Of a DNA stretch of 7,461 nt, positions 1 to 5,347 are shown piece by piece. The DNA is from Labilithrix luteola. GTDB taxonomy: Bacteria; Myxococcota_A; Polyangia; Polyangiales; Polyangiaceae. The DNA lies in the NCBI GenBank assembly GCA_026225435.1, contig JAMFST010000262.1, forward strand, positions 1-7,461, read 5' to 3'. The notes beneath the pieces are model-generated. The model had not been told where the DNA came from, ran no database searches, and was given only the letters and a program-made list of their open reading frames with translations. Made by a program: the position numbers and the translations under genes. Each line of letters opens with the position of its first letter. Position 1 is the stretch's first letter.

Positions 1-31
1 CGCAGTATTCACCGCTTCGGACGGAGCCTGC

Positions 32-388
32 TTGGTCTTCGCCTCAGCCGGTTCGGCCTTCTCTTCGGGCGGCGCTTCCCGCTTGGCTGGAGCGGCCTTC
101 TTCGTCGAGGCCCCGCCGGCAGCCGCCGCGCAGGTCGCTCTGCCGCCGCAAGCTCGCGCGCAGGCGACGGCGACCAAGTCGAGCAAGGCGCGTCAGCCGC
201 CCCGGCGAGCGCGGAAGAAGCGCGCGGAAAGGAACCAGGCGGACAAGGCGGCCAGGCCTGCCTCGCTGGCGAAGCCGGCAGAGAAGGCGGCCAAGACCGC
301 GGCCAGCGGTAGCAGTGGCTGGCTGGTGCTCTTCCTCGCCATTGCCGCCGTCACCGTGATCGTCGCGCTGATCGTCTACTTTTCCTGA
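32..388 (+). CDS. Possible Lys/Ala/Pro-rich protein with C-terminal membrane anchor
   Basis: I do not recognise a family. The frame is open from base 2 to a TGA at 386-388. The only plausible start inside the window is TTG at 32, with GGAG at 23-26 five bases before it, but the true start could lie left of the window. The predicted 118 residues have three parts: an Ala/Gly/Ser/Phe-rich first third, a Lys/Arg/Ala/Pro-rich middle (about residues 48-94), and a hydrophobic C-terminal stretch of about 20 residues (GWLVLFLAIAAVTVIVALIV) ending in YFS. That end looks like a single membrane-spanning tail anchor with a basic segment before it. The last two thirds look like real coding sequence. Roughly the first 40 codons look more natural on the opposite strand, so the gene model is uncertain. 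No terminator is evident after it. Confidence 0.4.
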   Translation: MVFASAGSAFSSGGASRLAGAAFFVEAPPAAAAQVALPPQARAQATATKSSKARQPPRRARKKRAERNQADKAARPASLAKPAEKAAKTAASGSSGWLVLFLAIAAVTVIVALIVYFS

Positions 389-437
389 TCGGCTTTGCGA
401 CTGTCGCTCTTGCAGTGGCGCCGTCGCTGCCTGCTTG

Positions 438-520
438 TACCGAAGGAGGGACTCGAACCCTCACGCCCTTGCGAACGGCGGATTTTGAATCCGCTGCGTC
501 TACCATTCCGCCACTTCGGC
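438..520 (-). tRNA. tRNA-Leu(CAA)
   Basis: Read on the minus strand the sequence folds as a class II (long variable arm) tRNA. The acceptor strand GCCGAAG (520-514) pairs with CTTCGGT, ending in discriminator A at 438. The D-arm contains GGTAGAC. The anticodon stem GCGGA/TCCGC encloses the loop TTCAAAA, giving anticodon CAA, which reads UUG leucine codons. The variable arm CGTTCGCAAGGGCGT is followed by a T-arm with GGTTCGAGTCC. The 3' CCA is not encoded: the bases after the discriminator read CAA. UUG should be rare in such a GC-rich genome. No clear downstream T-rich terminator and no convincing promoter were found. Confidence 0.96.
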
Positions 521-580
521 TCGGCCCTGCACTTCTGCGACCACGGACTTTGCAGCCTTCTCAGATACGCGATGGAACTA

Positions 581-600
581 CCACGAGTGCCCAGTCGTGG
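581..600. other. Small inverted repeat in the 521-689 intergenic stretch
   Basis: CCACGA and TCGTGG form a perfect six-base stem around an eight-base loop. On the plus strand it is followed by a short T run (608-612). It lies upstream of the tRNA on the minus strand and upstream of the winged-helix gene on the plus strand, so it could be a weak terminator, an operator or chance. The rest of 521-689 is relatively pyrimidine-rich (TTTTTC, TCTTCC at 624-640), but I found no promoter pair I would defend. Confidence 0.3.
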
Positions 601-689
601 AGGGTGGTTTTTGCGATTGGCAACTTTTTCTCTTCCTTCTTTGGATTGATTTCGATGTACAACGGTGCAGCCCGAAGGAGCACCCTCCC

Positions 690-1343
690 ATGTCCAATTT
701 GAGAACGACTCTCGATCACCTCGCTTCCGTGTTTGCCTCCAGCGTCCTCGACGCGATCCGTGGCGCCTCCCTCCAGGAGATCCTGGCCGAGAGCGCGAGC
801 AGCGCGGGCGGCGGCCGTCGCGGCGGGCGCTCGCGGCTCGAAGCGAGCGTAGTGAGCGAGAGCGGCTCGCACCTGGGCGCCCCCAGCTCGCCGGCGGGAG
901 CTCGTCGTCGCCGCGGTCGTCTCGCGCGCCGCTCGGCCGGTGACATCTCGCAGATCGTCGACAGCATCGTCTCTCTCCTCGAGCGCCGCCCCGACGGGCT
1001 GCGCGCCGAGCAGATCCGCGCCGAGCTCGGGCTCGAGGCGAAGGAGCTGCCGCGCCCCATCGCCGAGGCGCTGGCGGGCAAGCGAATCAACAAGCAGGGG
1101 CAGAAGCGCGCCACCACCTACTTCGCGCGCGGCAACTCTCCGCGTGCAGCCTCCGGCGGCGCGAGCAGCGGCACCGGGCGTGGCAAGGCGAAGAAGTCGG
1201 CCGGCGCGGCTGCCAGCGGCACGGCGAAGAAGACCCGCGGCGCCGGCAAGCGCGCAGGCAAGACGGCCAAGAAGGCCGGTCGCAAGGGGGGCCGCGGCTC
1301 CTCGGGCGAGGCCAGCTCGAACGGCAGCGCCGAGTCCGCCTGA
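690..1343 (+). CDS. Winged-helix protein with histone H1-like basic C-terminal tail
   Basis: A 217-residue protein, probably a nucleoid-associated DNA-binding protein. ATG at 690 is chosen because GAAGGAG (674-680) sits nine bases upstream. Three parts are visible. Residues 1-36 form a helical N-terminus (LRTTLDHLASVFASSVLDAI). Residues about 85-147 look like a winged-helix fold: a helix IVDSIVSLLERRPDGL, then AEQIRAELGLEAKELPRPIA as the helix-turn-helix, then a hairpin ending in ATTYFAR. Residues 148-217 are a tail rich in Lys, Ala, Gly and Ser with AKK and GKR repeats, like the disordered tail of histone H1. A low-complexity Arg/Ser linker (about 40-84) joins the first two parts. GGAG of the ribosome site can pair with CTCC at 685-688, just before the ATG, which might dampen initiation. 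The DNA-binding role is inferred from fold pattern and composition. Confidence 0.8.
   Translation: MSNLRTTLDHLASVFASSVLDAIRGASLQEILAESASSAGGGRRGGRSRLEASVVSESGSHLGAPSSPAGARRRRGRLARRSAGDISQIVDSIVSLLERRPDGLRAEQIRAELGLEAKELPRPIAEALAGKRINKQGQKRATTYFARGNSPRAASGGASSGTGRGKAKKSAGAAASGTAKKTRGAGKRAGKTAKKAGRKGGRGSSGEASSNGSAESA
828..870. repeat. Pair of GCGAGC-type palindromes inside the linker of the winged-helix gene
   Basis: Two hairpins lie side by side. CGCTCGC (828-834) pairs perfectly with GCGAGCG (843-849) across an eight-base loop. GCGAG (856-860) pairs with CTCGC (866-870) across five bases. The core GAGCG/CGCTC recurs in both orientations. The segment is translated as part of the low-complexity linker (SRLEASVVSESGS), where an in-frame insertion would be tolerated. 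The layout resembles small REP-like dispersed palindromes, but whether it recurs in the genome cannot be seen here. Confidence 0.4.
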
Positions 1344-1395
1344 CCAGCTTTCCGGCGACTTCAGCAGCTTAAATTCAAACGTATTGTCGAACCAG

Positions 1396-1415
1396 CGGGT
1401 GCGTGATACCACCCG
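1396..1415 (+). promoter_or_regulatory. Hairpin in the rpsU upstream region
   Basis: CGGGTG (1396-1401) and CACCCG (1410-1415) form a perfect six-base stem with an eight-base loop, 19 bases before the GGAG ribosome site of rpsU. If it is transcribed it would sit in the 5' leader and could affect translation or be a protein site. Upstream, the A/T-rich patch TTAAATTCAAACGTATTG (1370-1387) is the likeliest promoter area in the 101-base gap, but no clean -35/-10 pair is seen. Confidence 0.35.
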
Positions 1416-1444
1416 TCCCCGTTCGAGTTCTTCCGGAGAATGTA

Positions 1445-1678
1445 ATGCCGAGTGATGCGATTCAGTGCAAGCCGCTCGAGGTCGTCGTAAGCGACCGCGG
1501 GATCGAGCGTGCCATCAAGATGTTGAAGCGGAAGCTCGCTTCCGAAGGTGTTCTTCGCGAGCTGAAGATGCGCCGCCATTACATGAAGCCGAGCGTCAAG
1601 CGGCGGAAGAAGCAGGCTGAAGCCGCCCGTCGTCGCCGCAAGCGCGCGAAGATGGACGCGGCGCCGCCGAAGTCCTGA
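1445..1678 (+). CDS. rpsU: Small ribosomal subunit protein S21
   Basis: S21 binds the 30S subunit near the 3' end of 16S rRNA and helps mRNA selection at initiation. The 77-residue product carries the family core: ERAIKMLKRKLASEGVLREL, then KMRRHYMKPSVKRRKK, then a very basic Arg/Lys tail. The usual length is about 60-70 residues, so this copy has a short C-terminal extension (KMDAAPPKS). ATG at 1445 is chosen because GGAG (1435-1438) is six bases upstream and the protein then begins directly at the conserved region. An in-frame GTG at 1403 would add a proline-rich stretch with no ribosome site. It lies 101 bases after the winged-helix gene, on the same strand, and is followed by a strong hairpin, so it may be transcribed alone or with its upstream neighbour. 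Confidence 0.95.
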   Translation: MPSDAIQCKPLEVVVSDRGIERAIKMLKRKLASEGVLRELKMRRHYMKPSVKRRKKQAEAARRRRKRAKMDAAPPKS

Positions 1679-1709
1679 TCGACTCGAGGCGCTGAGAACA
1701 GGCACCCCG

Positions 1710-1740
1710 CGCGATCGTTTTCTTCGATCGCGTCGGTTTG
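1710..1740 (+). terminator. Probable terminator after rpsU
   Basis: CGCGATCG (1710-1717) pairs perfectly with CGATCGCG (1725-1732) around the loop TTTTCTT. It starts 32 bases after the rpsU stop. The following sequence TCGGTTTG is only moderately T-rich, so intrinsic termination may be weak, but the second GC hairpin at 1745-1775 could reinforce it. Confidence 0.55.
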
Positions 1741-1744
1741 TCGT

Positions 1745-1775
1745 GCGGCCGTGGCGCGGATGCGCTAGCGGCCGC
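1745..1775 (+). other. Two-tier GC hairpin between rpsU and deoC
   Basis: GCGGCCG (1745-1751) pairs with CGGCCGC (1769-1775). Inside it, GCGC (1754-1757) pairs with GCGC (1762-1765) around the loop GGAT, so the whole makes a stacked stem with a small internal loop. A third hairpin, CGCCC-AAG-GGGCG, lies at 1816-1828 just ahead of the deoC ribosome site. The 1679-1853 gap holds these three structures plus the rpsU terminator, with no gene and no promoter I would defend. They may belong to rpsU termination or to the deoC leader. Confidence 0.4.
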
Positions 1776-1853
1776 GTTCCGTTTAAGCAGTTTTGTGTCC
1801 CACTTTTCCCGCTACCGCCCAAGGGGCGACGCGGGTCAGTCGTCGGAGCGCGC

Positions 1854-2813
1854 ATGAATCACGGCACCATCCACTCCTCGCAGGCCTCGTCGACCCCCGG
1901 GTCGTCAGTCGTCGCGCGTCCGCGGCCGTCCTTCTCCGGCACCACGGTCGACAAGGTCGCCATCGAGGAGCGCGTCGGTGCCCTCGCCAAGCGCTCGATC
2001 AAGAAGCAGGCGAAGGTCGCCGGGCTCAAGCTCACGACCTCGATGATCGATCTGACGACGCTGGAAGGGAAGGACACCCCCGGCAAGGTGCGCGCGCTCT
2101 GCGCCAAGGCGCGCCGGCCGCTCGCTTCGGACCCGAGCATCCCCGCCTGCGCCGCCATCTGCGTCTACCCGAACATGGTGCCCGTCGCGAAGGAGGCGCT
2201 CGCCGGCAGCGGCGTGCACATCGCCAGCGTCGCCACCGCGTTCCCCAGCGGCCAGTCGCCGCTCGACATCAAGCTCGACGACGTACGCCGCGCGGTCGAC
2301 TTCGGCGCCGACGAGATCGACATGGTCATCGACCGGGGCGCCATGCTCTCCGGCGACTACGCCAAGGTCTTCGACGAGATCGCCGCCACTAAGGAGGCCT
2401 GTGGCCCCGCCCACCTCAAGGTGATCCTCGAGACGGGCGAGCTCGGGACCTACGATCTGGTTCGCCGCGCCAGCGAGATTGGCATCGCCGCGGGCGGTGA
2501 TTTCATCAAGACGTCCACCGGCAAGGTGCAGCCCGCGGCCACGCCGGCGGTCACCCTGGTGATGCTCGAGTGCATTCGCGATCACTACCTGGCGACGGGG
2601 AAGAAGATCGGCATGAAGCCGGCCGGTGGCGTGCGCACCGCCAAGCAGGCGCTCCACTACCTGGTGATCGTCAAGGAGACGCTCGGCGACGCCTGGCTGA
2701 CTCCGGATCTCTTCCGCTTCGGCGCCAGCGCGCTCCTGAACGACGTGCTCATGCAGCTCGAAAAAGAGCGCACCGGCAACTACGCCGCCAGCGACGACTT
2801 CTCCAAGGAATGA
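1854..2813 (+). CDS. deoC: Deoxyribose-phosphate aldolase, long DERA-like form
   Basis: A cytoplasmic class I aldolase that splits 2-deoxy-D-ribose 5-phosphate into D-glyceraldehyde 3-phosphate and acetaldehyde, in deoxynucleoside catabolism. The 319-residue product has the full TIM-barrel catalytic set: Asp156 in DEIDMVID, the Schiff-base lysine Lys219 in DFIKTSTGK, and Lys255 in GMKPAGGVR. The second-barrel motif MIDLTTLEG begins at residue 64, so the N-terminus is about 50 residues longer than in E. coli DeoC (259 residues). The length, catalytic positions and a C-terminal TGNYAASDD segment resemble human DERA (318 residues) as I recall it. ATG at 1854 is chosen because GGAG (1845-1848) is five bases upstream. 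An in-frame GTG at 1743 would translate through the leader hairpins. It is first of three tightly packed genes; the next start follows after eight bases. Confidence 0.95.
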   Translation: MNHGTIHSSQASSTPGSSVVARPRPSFSGTTVDKVAIEERVGALAKRSIKKQAKVAGLKLTTSMIDLTTLEGKDTPGKVRALCAKARRPLASDPSIPACAAICVYPNMVPVAKEALAGSGVHIASVATAFPSGQSPLDIKLDDVRRAVDFGADEIDMVIDRGAMLSGDYAKVFDEIAATKEACGPAHLKVILETGELGTYDLVRRASEIGIAAGGDFIKTSTGKVQPAATPAVTLVMLECIRDHYLATGKKIGMKPAGGVRTAKQALHYLVIVKETLGDAWLTPDLFRFGASALLNDVLMQLEKERTGNYAASDDFSKE

Positions 2814-2821
2814 GGACGAAG

Positions 2822-4390
2822 ATGGACTCCGCGAATCCTTTCCACGCGTCCACGGGCACGGCGGTGCCGGCCAACGCGACCAACGGCACCAGCCACGGCG
2901 CGAGCGTCGCCTCGGGAACCAGCCCGGGCAAGCCGGCCCTCGATTTCGGCGCCGCCTGGGAGTACGCGCCGGCTCCGGAGGCGCGCGATCACGTCAAGAT
3001 CGACCCGCGTTACGAGCTGTTCATCGGCGGCAAGTGGCAGGCGCCGGCGAGCGGCAGCTACTTCCCGACGATCAACCCGAGCGACGAGTCGCAGCTCTCC
3101 GAGGTCGCCGAGGCCAACGAGGCGGACGTCGACAAGGCGGTGAAGGCCGCGCGCCATGCCTACGAGAAGACCTGGTCGAAGATGCCCGGCGCCGAGCGCG
3201 CCAAGTACATCTTCCGCATCGCCCGCGCCATGCAGGAGAAGGCGCGCGAGCTGGCCATCGTGGAGACCCTCGACGGCGGCAAGCCGATCAAGGAGTCGCG
3301 CGACGTCGACGTTCCGCTCGCCTCGGCGCACTTCTTCTATCACGCGGGCTGGGCCGACAAGCTCCACTACGCCTTCCAGGGGCGCAAGGCGCGGCCGCTC
3401 GGCGTCGCCGGGCAGATCATCCCCTGGAACTTCCCGCTGCTCATGGCCGCCTGGAAGATCGCTCCGGCGCTCGCCTGCGGCAACACCGTGGTGCTCAAGC
3501 CGGCCGAGACGACGCCGCTCACCGCGCTCCTGCTGGCGAAGATCTGCCAGGAAGCGGAGCTGCCCGACGGCGTGGTCAACATCGTCACCGGCGCGGGCAA
3601 GACCGGCGCCGCGCTGGCCGGCCACGGCGACGTCGACAAGGTCGCCTTCACCGGCAGCACCGGCGTCGGCAAGCGCATCCAGCGCGCCATCGCCGGCTCG
3701 AAGAAGCGCCTCACCCTGGAGCTCGGCGGCAAGGCGGCCAACATCGTCTTCGCCGACGCCCCGCTCGATCAGGCGGTCGAAGGGGTCATCAACGGGATCT
3801 ACTTCAACCAGGGGCACGTCTGCTGCGCCGGCTCGCGCCTCTTGATCGAGGAGTCGGTCCACGACGTCTTCGTCGCCAAGCTGAAGGACCGCCTACGCAC
3901 CATGCGCCTGGGCGATCCGCTGGACAAAAATACGGACATCGGCGCGATCAACTCGCGCATGCAGCTCGATCGCATCAAGGAGCTGGTCGCCTCCGGTGAG
4001 GAAGAGGGGCTCGATCGCTTCAGCGCCCCCTGCGAGCTGCCGAGCAAGGGCTTCTGGTTCCCGCCGACGTTCTTCACCGGCGTGGCGCAGACCTCGCGCA
4101 TCGCCCGGGAAGAGATCTTCGGACCGGTCCTGTCGATCCTGACCTTCCGCACCCCCGACGAGGCGGTGGAGAAGGCGAACAACACGATGTACGGCCTGTC
4201 CGCCGGCGTGTGGACCGACAAGGGGGCGAAGATCTTCTGGATGGCGCAGAAGCTCCGCGCCGGCGTCATCTGGGGAAACACCTTCAACAAGCTCGATCCG
4301 TCGTCGCCCTTCGGTGGCTACAAGGAGAGCGGTTTCGGTCGCGAGGGCGGCCGCCAGGGGCTCGCCTCCTACGTGGAGCTCGACGGTTGA
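2822..4390 (+). CDS. Aldehyde dehydrogenase, catalytic domain of an ALDH16-like enzyme
   Basis: An NAD(P)-dependent aldehyde dehydrogenase of 522 residues. All key residues are present: Asn203 in IIPWNFPLL (oxyanion hole), Lys226 in VVLKPAET (cofactor), Glu300 in LELGGKAAN (general base), catalytic Cys334 in [12 protein letters not shown], and Glu431 in EEIFGPVLS. The first 40 or so residues are Ala/Ser/Thr/Gly-rich and probably disordered. They are followed by WEYAPAPEA, which resembles the YGPxPES start of ALDH16 proteins as I recall them. ATG at 2822 is chosen because GAGGA (2812-2816) is five bases upstream. An in-frame ATG at 2810 overlaps the deoC stop but has no spacing for its ribosome site. 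Next to deoC, the likely substrate is acetaldehyde released by the aldolase; that is inference. Its stop overlaps the next gene's start as TGATG. Confidence 0.93.
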   Translation: MDSANPFHASTGTAVPANATNGTSHGASVASGTSPGKPALDFGAAWEYAPAPEARDHVKIDPRYELFIGGKWQAPASGSYFPTINPSDESQLSEVAEANEADVDKAVKAARHAYEKTWSKMPGAERAKYIFRIARAMQEKARELAIVETLDGGKPIKESRDVDVPLASAHFFYHAGWADKLHYAFQGRKARPLGVAGQIIPWNFPLLMAAWKIAPALACGNTVVLKPAETTPLTALLLAKICQEAELPDGVVNIVTGAGKTGAALAGHGDVDKVAFTGSTGVGKRIQRAIAGSKKRLTLELGGKAANIVFADAPLDQAVEGVINGIYFNQGHVCCAGSRLLIEESVHDVFVAKLKDRLRTMRLGDPLDKNTDIGAINSRMQLDRIKELVASGEEEGLDRFSAPCELPSKGFWFPPTFFTGVAQTSRIAREEIFGPVLSILTFRTPDEAVEKANNTMYGLSAGVWTDKGAKIFWMAQKLRAGVIWGNTFNKLDPSSPFGGYKESGFGREGGRQGLASYVELDG

Positions 4391-5289
4391 TGACCCGCCT
4401 GTCCATCACCAAGGCCTACAAGATGTACGTCGGGGGCGCCTTCGTGCGCTCCGAGTCGGGGAGGTACTTCCAGGTGAGCGCCAACGACAAATCCGCCACC
4501 GGCGCCGACCCCGAGACGGTGAACATCCCGCTCGGGTCGCGCAAGGACGCGCGTGACGCCGTCCTCGCTGCCAAGAACGCCTTCGACGGCTGGAGCGCGC
4601 GCACCGCCTTCAACCGCGGGCAGATCCTCTACCGCCTCGCCGAGATGCTCGAGTCGCGGCGCGACGAGCTCACCGCTTCGCTGCAGCGCGCCGGCCTTTC
4701 GGCCAAGGACGCGGAGGCCGAGGTCGGCGCCAGCGTCGATCGCGCCATCTTCTACGCCGGGTTCTGCGACAAGCTGACGGCGCTCCTGTCGTCGTACAAC
4801 CCGGTGCCGGGGCCGCACTTCGACTTCAGCGTGCCCGATCCGATGGGCGTCATCGCCGTCGTCGCCCCCGCCAAGCCGGCGTTGCTCGGGCTCGTCTCCA
4901 CCATCCTGCCGATCATCGCCGCGGGGAACACCGTGGTGGCCATCGCCTCCAAGGACGACCCGCGCACCGCGGTGCTCTTCTGCGAGTGCCTGGCGACCAG
5001 CGATCTTCCGGGCGGCGTCATCAACGTGCTCACCGGCGACGCCAAGGAGATCGCGCCGCACCTCGCCAAGCACCGCGAGGTCGCCGGGATCGACGCCTGG
5101 ACCGAGGACGCGGAGCTGCGCGCCAAGCTCGAGGCGGAGGGATCCGACAGCGTGAAGCGGGTGACCACCCACGGCACGCCGGTGGACCTGAAGTGGTACG
5201 ACGCGGCCGATCCGCAGGTGGGGCAGGGGCTCGGGTTCCTCGAGCGCTTCCTCGAGACGAAGACGATCTGGCATCCCGTCGGCGTCTGA
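4390..5289 (+). CDS. ALDH-superfamily pseudoenzyme, ALDH16 C-terminal-domain-like
   Basis: A 299-residue protein with ALDH-like sequence but only about 60% of a normal ALDH length. It begins KMYVGGAFVRSESGRYF, like an ALDH N-terminus. It keeps the cofactor-fold pattern GVIAVVAPAKPALLG...AAGNTVVAIAS and DLPGGVINVLTGD. Aligned to its upstream neighbour, the oxyanion Asn is Lys162 and the cofactor Lys is Ile185. There is no ELGGK motif and no FNxGQxCxAGxR cysteine motif, so it should not be catalytic. The ending TKTIWHPVGV matches my memory of the vestigial second domain of bacterial ALDH16. ATG at 4390 shares its A with the previous stop (TGATG), which implies coupled translation at similar levels. 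The likely role is structural: a partner subunit of the active ALDH. A frameshift splitting one fused gene is the main alternative. Confidence 0.85.
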   Translation: MTRLSITKAYKMYVGGAFVRSESGRYFQVSANDKSATGADPETVNIPLGSRKDARDAVLAAKNAFDGWSARTAFNRGQILYRLAEMLESRRDELTASLQRAGLSAKDAEAEVGASVDRAIFYAGFCDKLTALLSSYNPVPGPHFDFSVPDPMGVIAVVAPAKPALLGLVSTILPIIAAGNTVVAIASKDDPRTAVLFCECLATSDLPGGVINVLTGDAKEIAPHLAKHREVAGIDAWTEDAELRAKLEAEGSDSVKRVTTHGTPVDLKWYDAADPQVGQGLGFLERFLETKTIWHPVGV

Positions 5290-5307
5290 CGCCGGGCTGC
5301 TTTGCTT
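5280..5307 (+). terminator. Possible weak terminator overlapping the operon's last stop codon
   Basis: CGGCGT (5280-5285) and ACGCCG (5289-5294) form a perfect six-base stem around CTG, enclosing the TGA stop of the third operon gene. It is followed by GGCTGCTTTGCTT, only partly T-rich. Termination here would separate the deoC operon from the lipoprotein gene 58 bases downstream. The short stem and poor T tract make this tentative. Confidence 0.3.
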
Positions 5308-5347
5308 GATGACACACACGAGATTCGATCCGGTAGGAGACTTGGGA

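Noticed and set aside
561..1412. A 283-codon minus-strand frame over the winged-helix gene
   Set aside because: It is antisense to the Lys/Ala-rich gene, which has a good ribosome site. The minus product is Ala/Gly/Arg/Leu filler.
1403..1444. Upstream GTG start for rpsU
   Set aside because: It would add 14 residues not expected in S21, and its first bases would lie inside the hairpin loop at 1402-1409. GGAG is correctly spaced for ATG at 1445.
2810..2824. ATG at 2810 as the ALDH start, overlapping the deoC stop
   Set aside because: AAGGA directly abuts this ATG with no spacing. ATG at 2822 has GAGGA five bases upstream and differs by only four residues.
2780..3862. A 360-codon minus-strand frame over the active ALDH
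   Set aside because: It is antisense to an unmistakable ALDH with all catalytic motifs, and its product resembles no protein family.
4390..5289. Calling the short ALDH-like gene a pseudogene
   Set aside because: It has its own ATG at a coupled stop-start overlap, an intact frame and normal GC-rich codon use. It ends where ALDH16 C-terminal domains end, so a functional non-catalytic subunit is likelier.
5302..5335. A promoter for the lipoprotein gene in the 58-base gap (TTGCTT or TTGATG as -35)
   Set aside because: No acceptable -10 hexamer lies at the right spacing, and myxobacterial promoters are poorly defined by consensus. Not supported from sequence alone.
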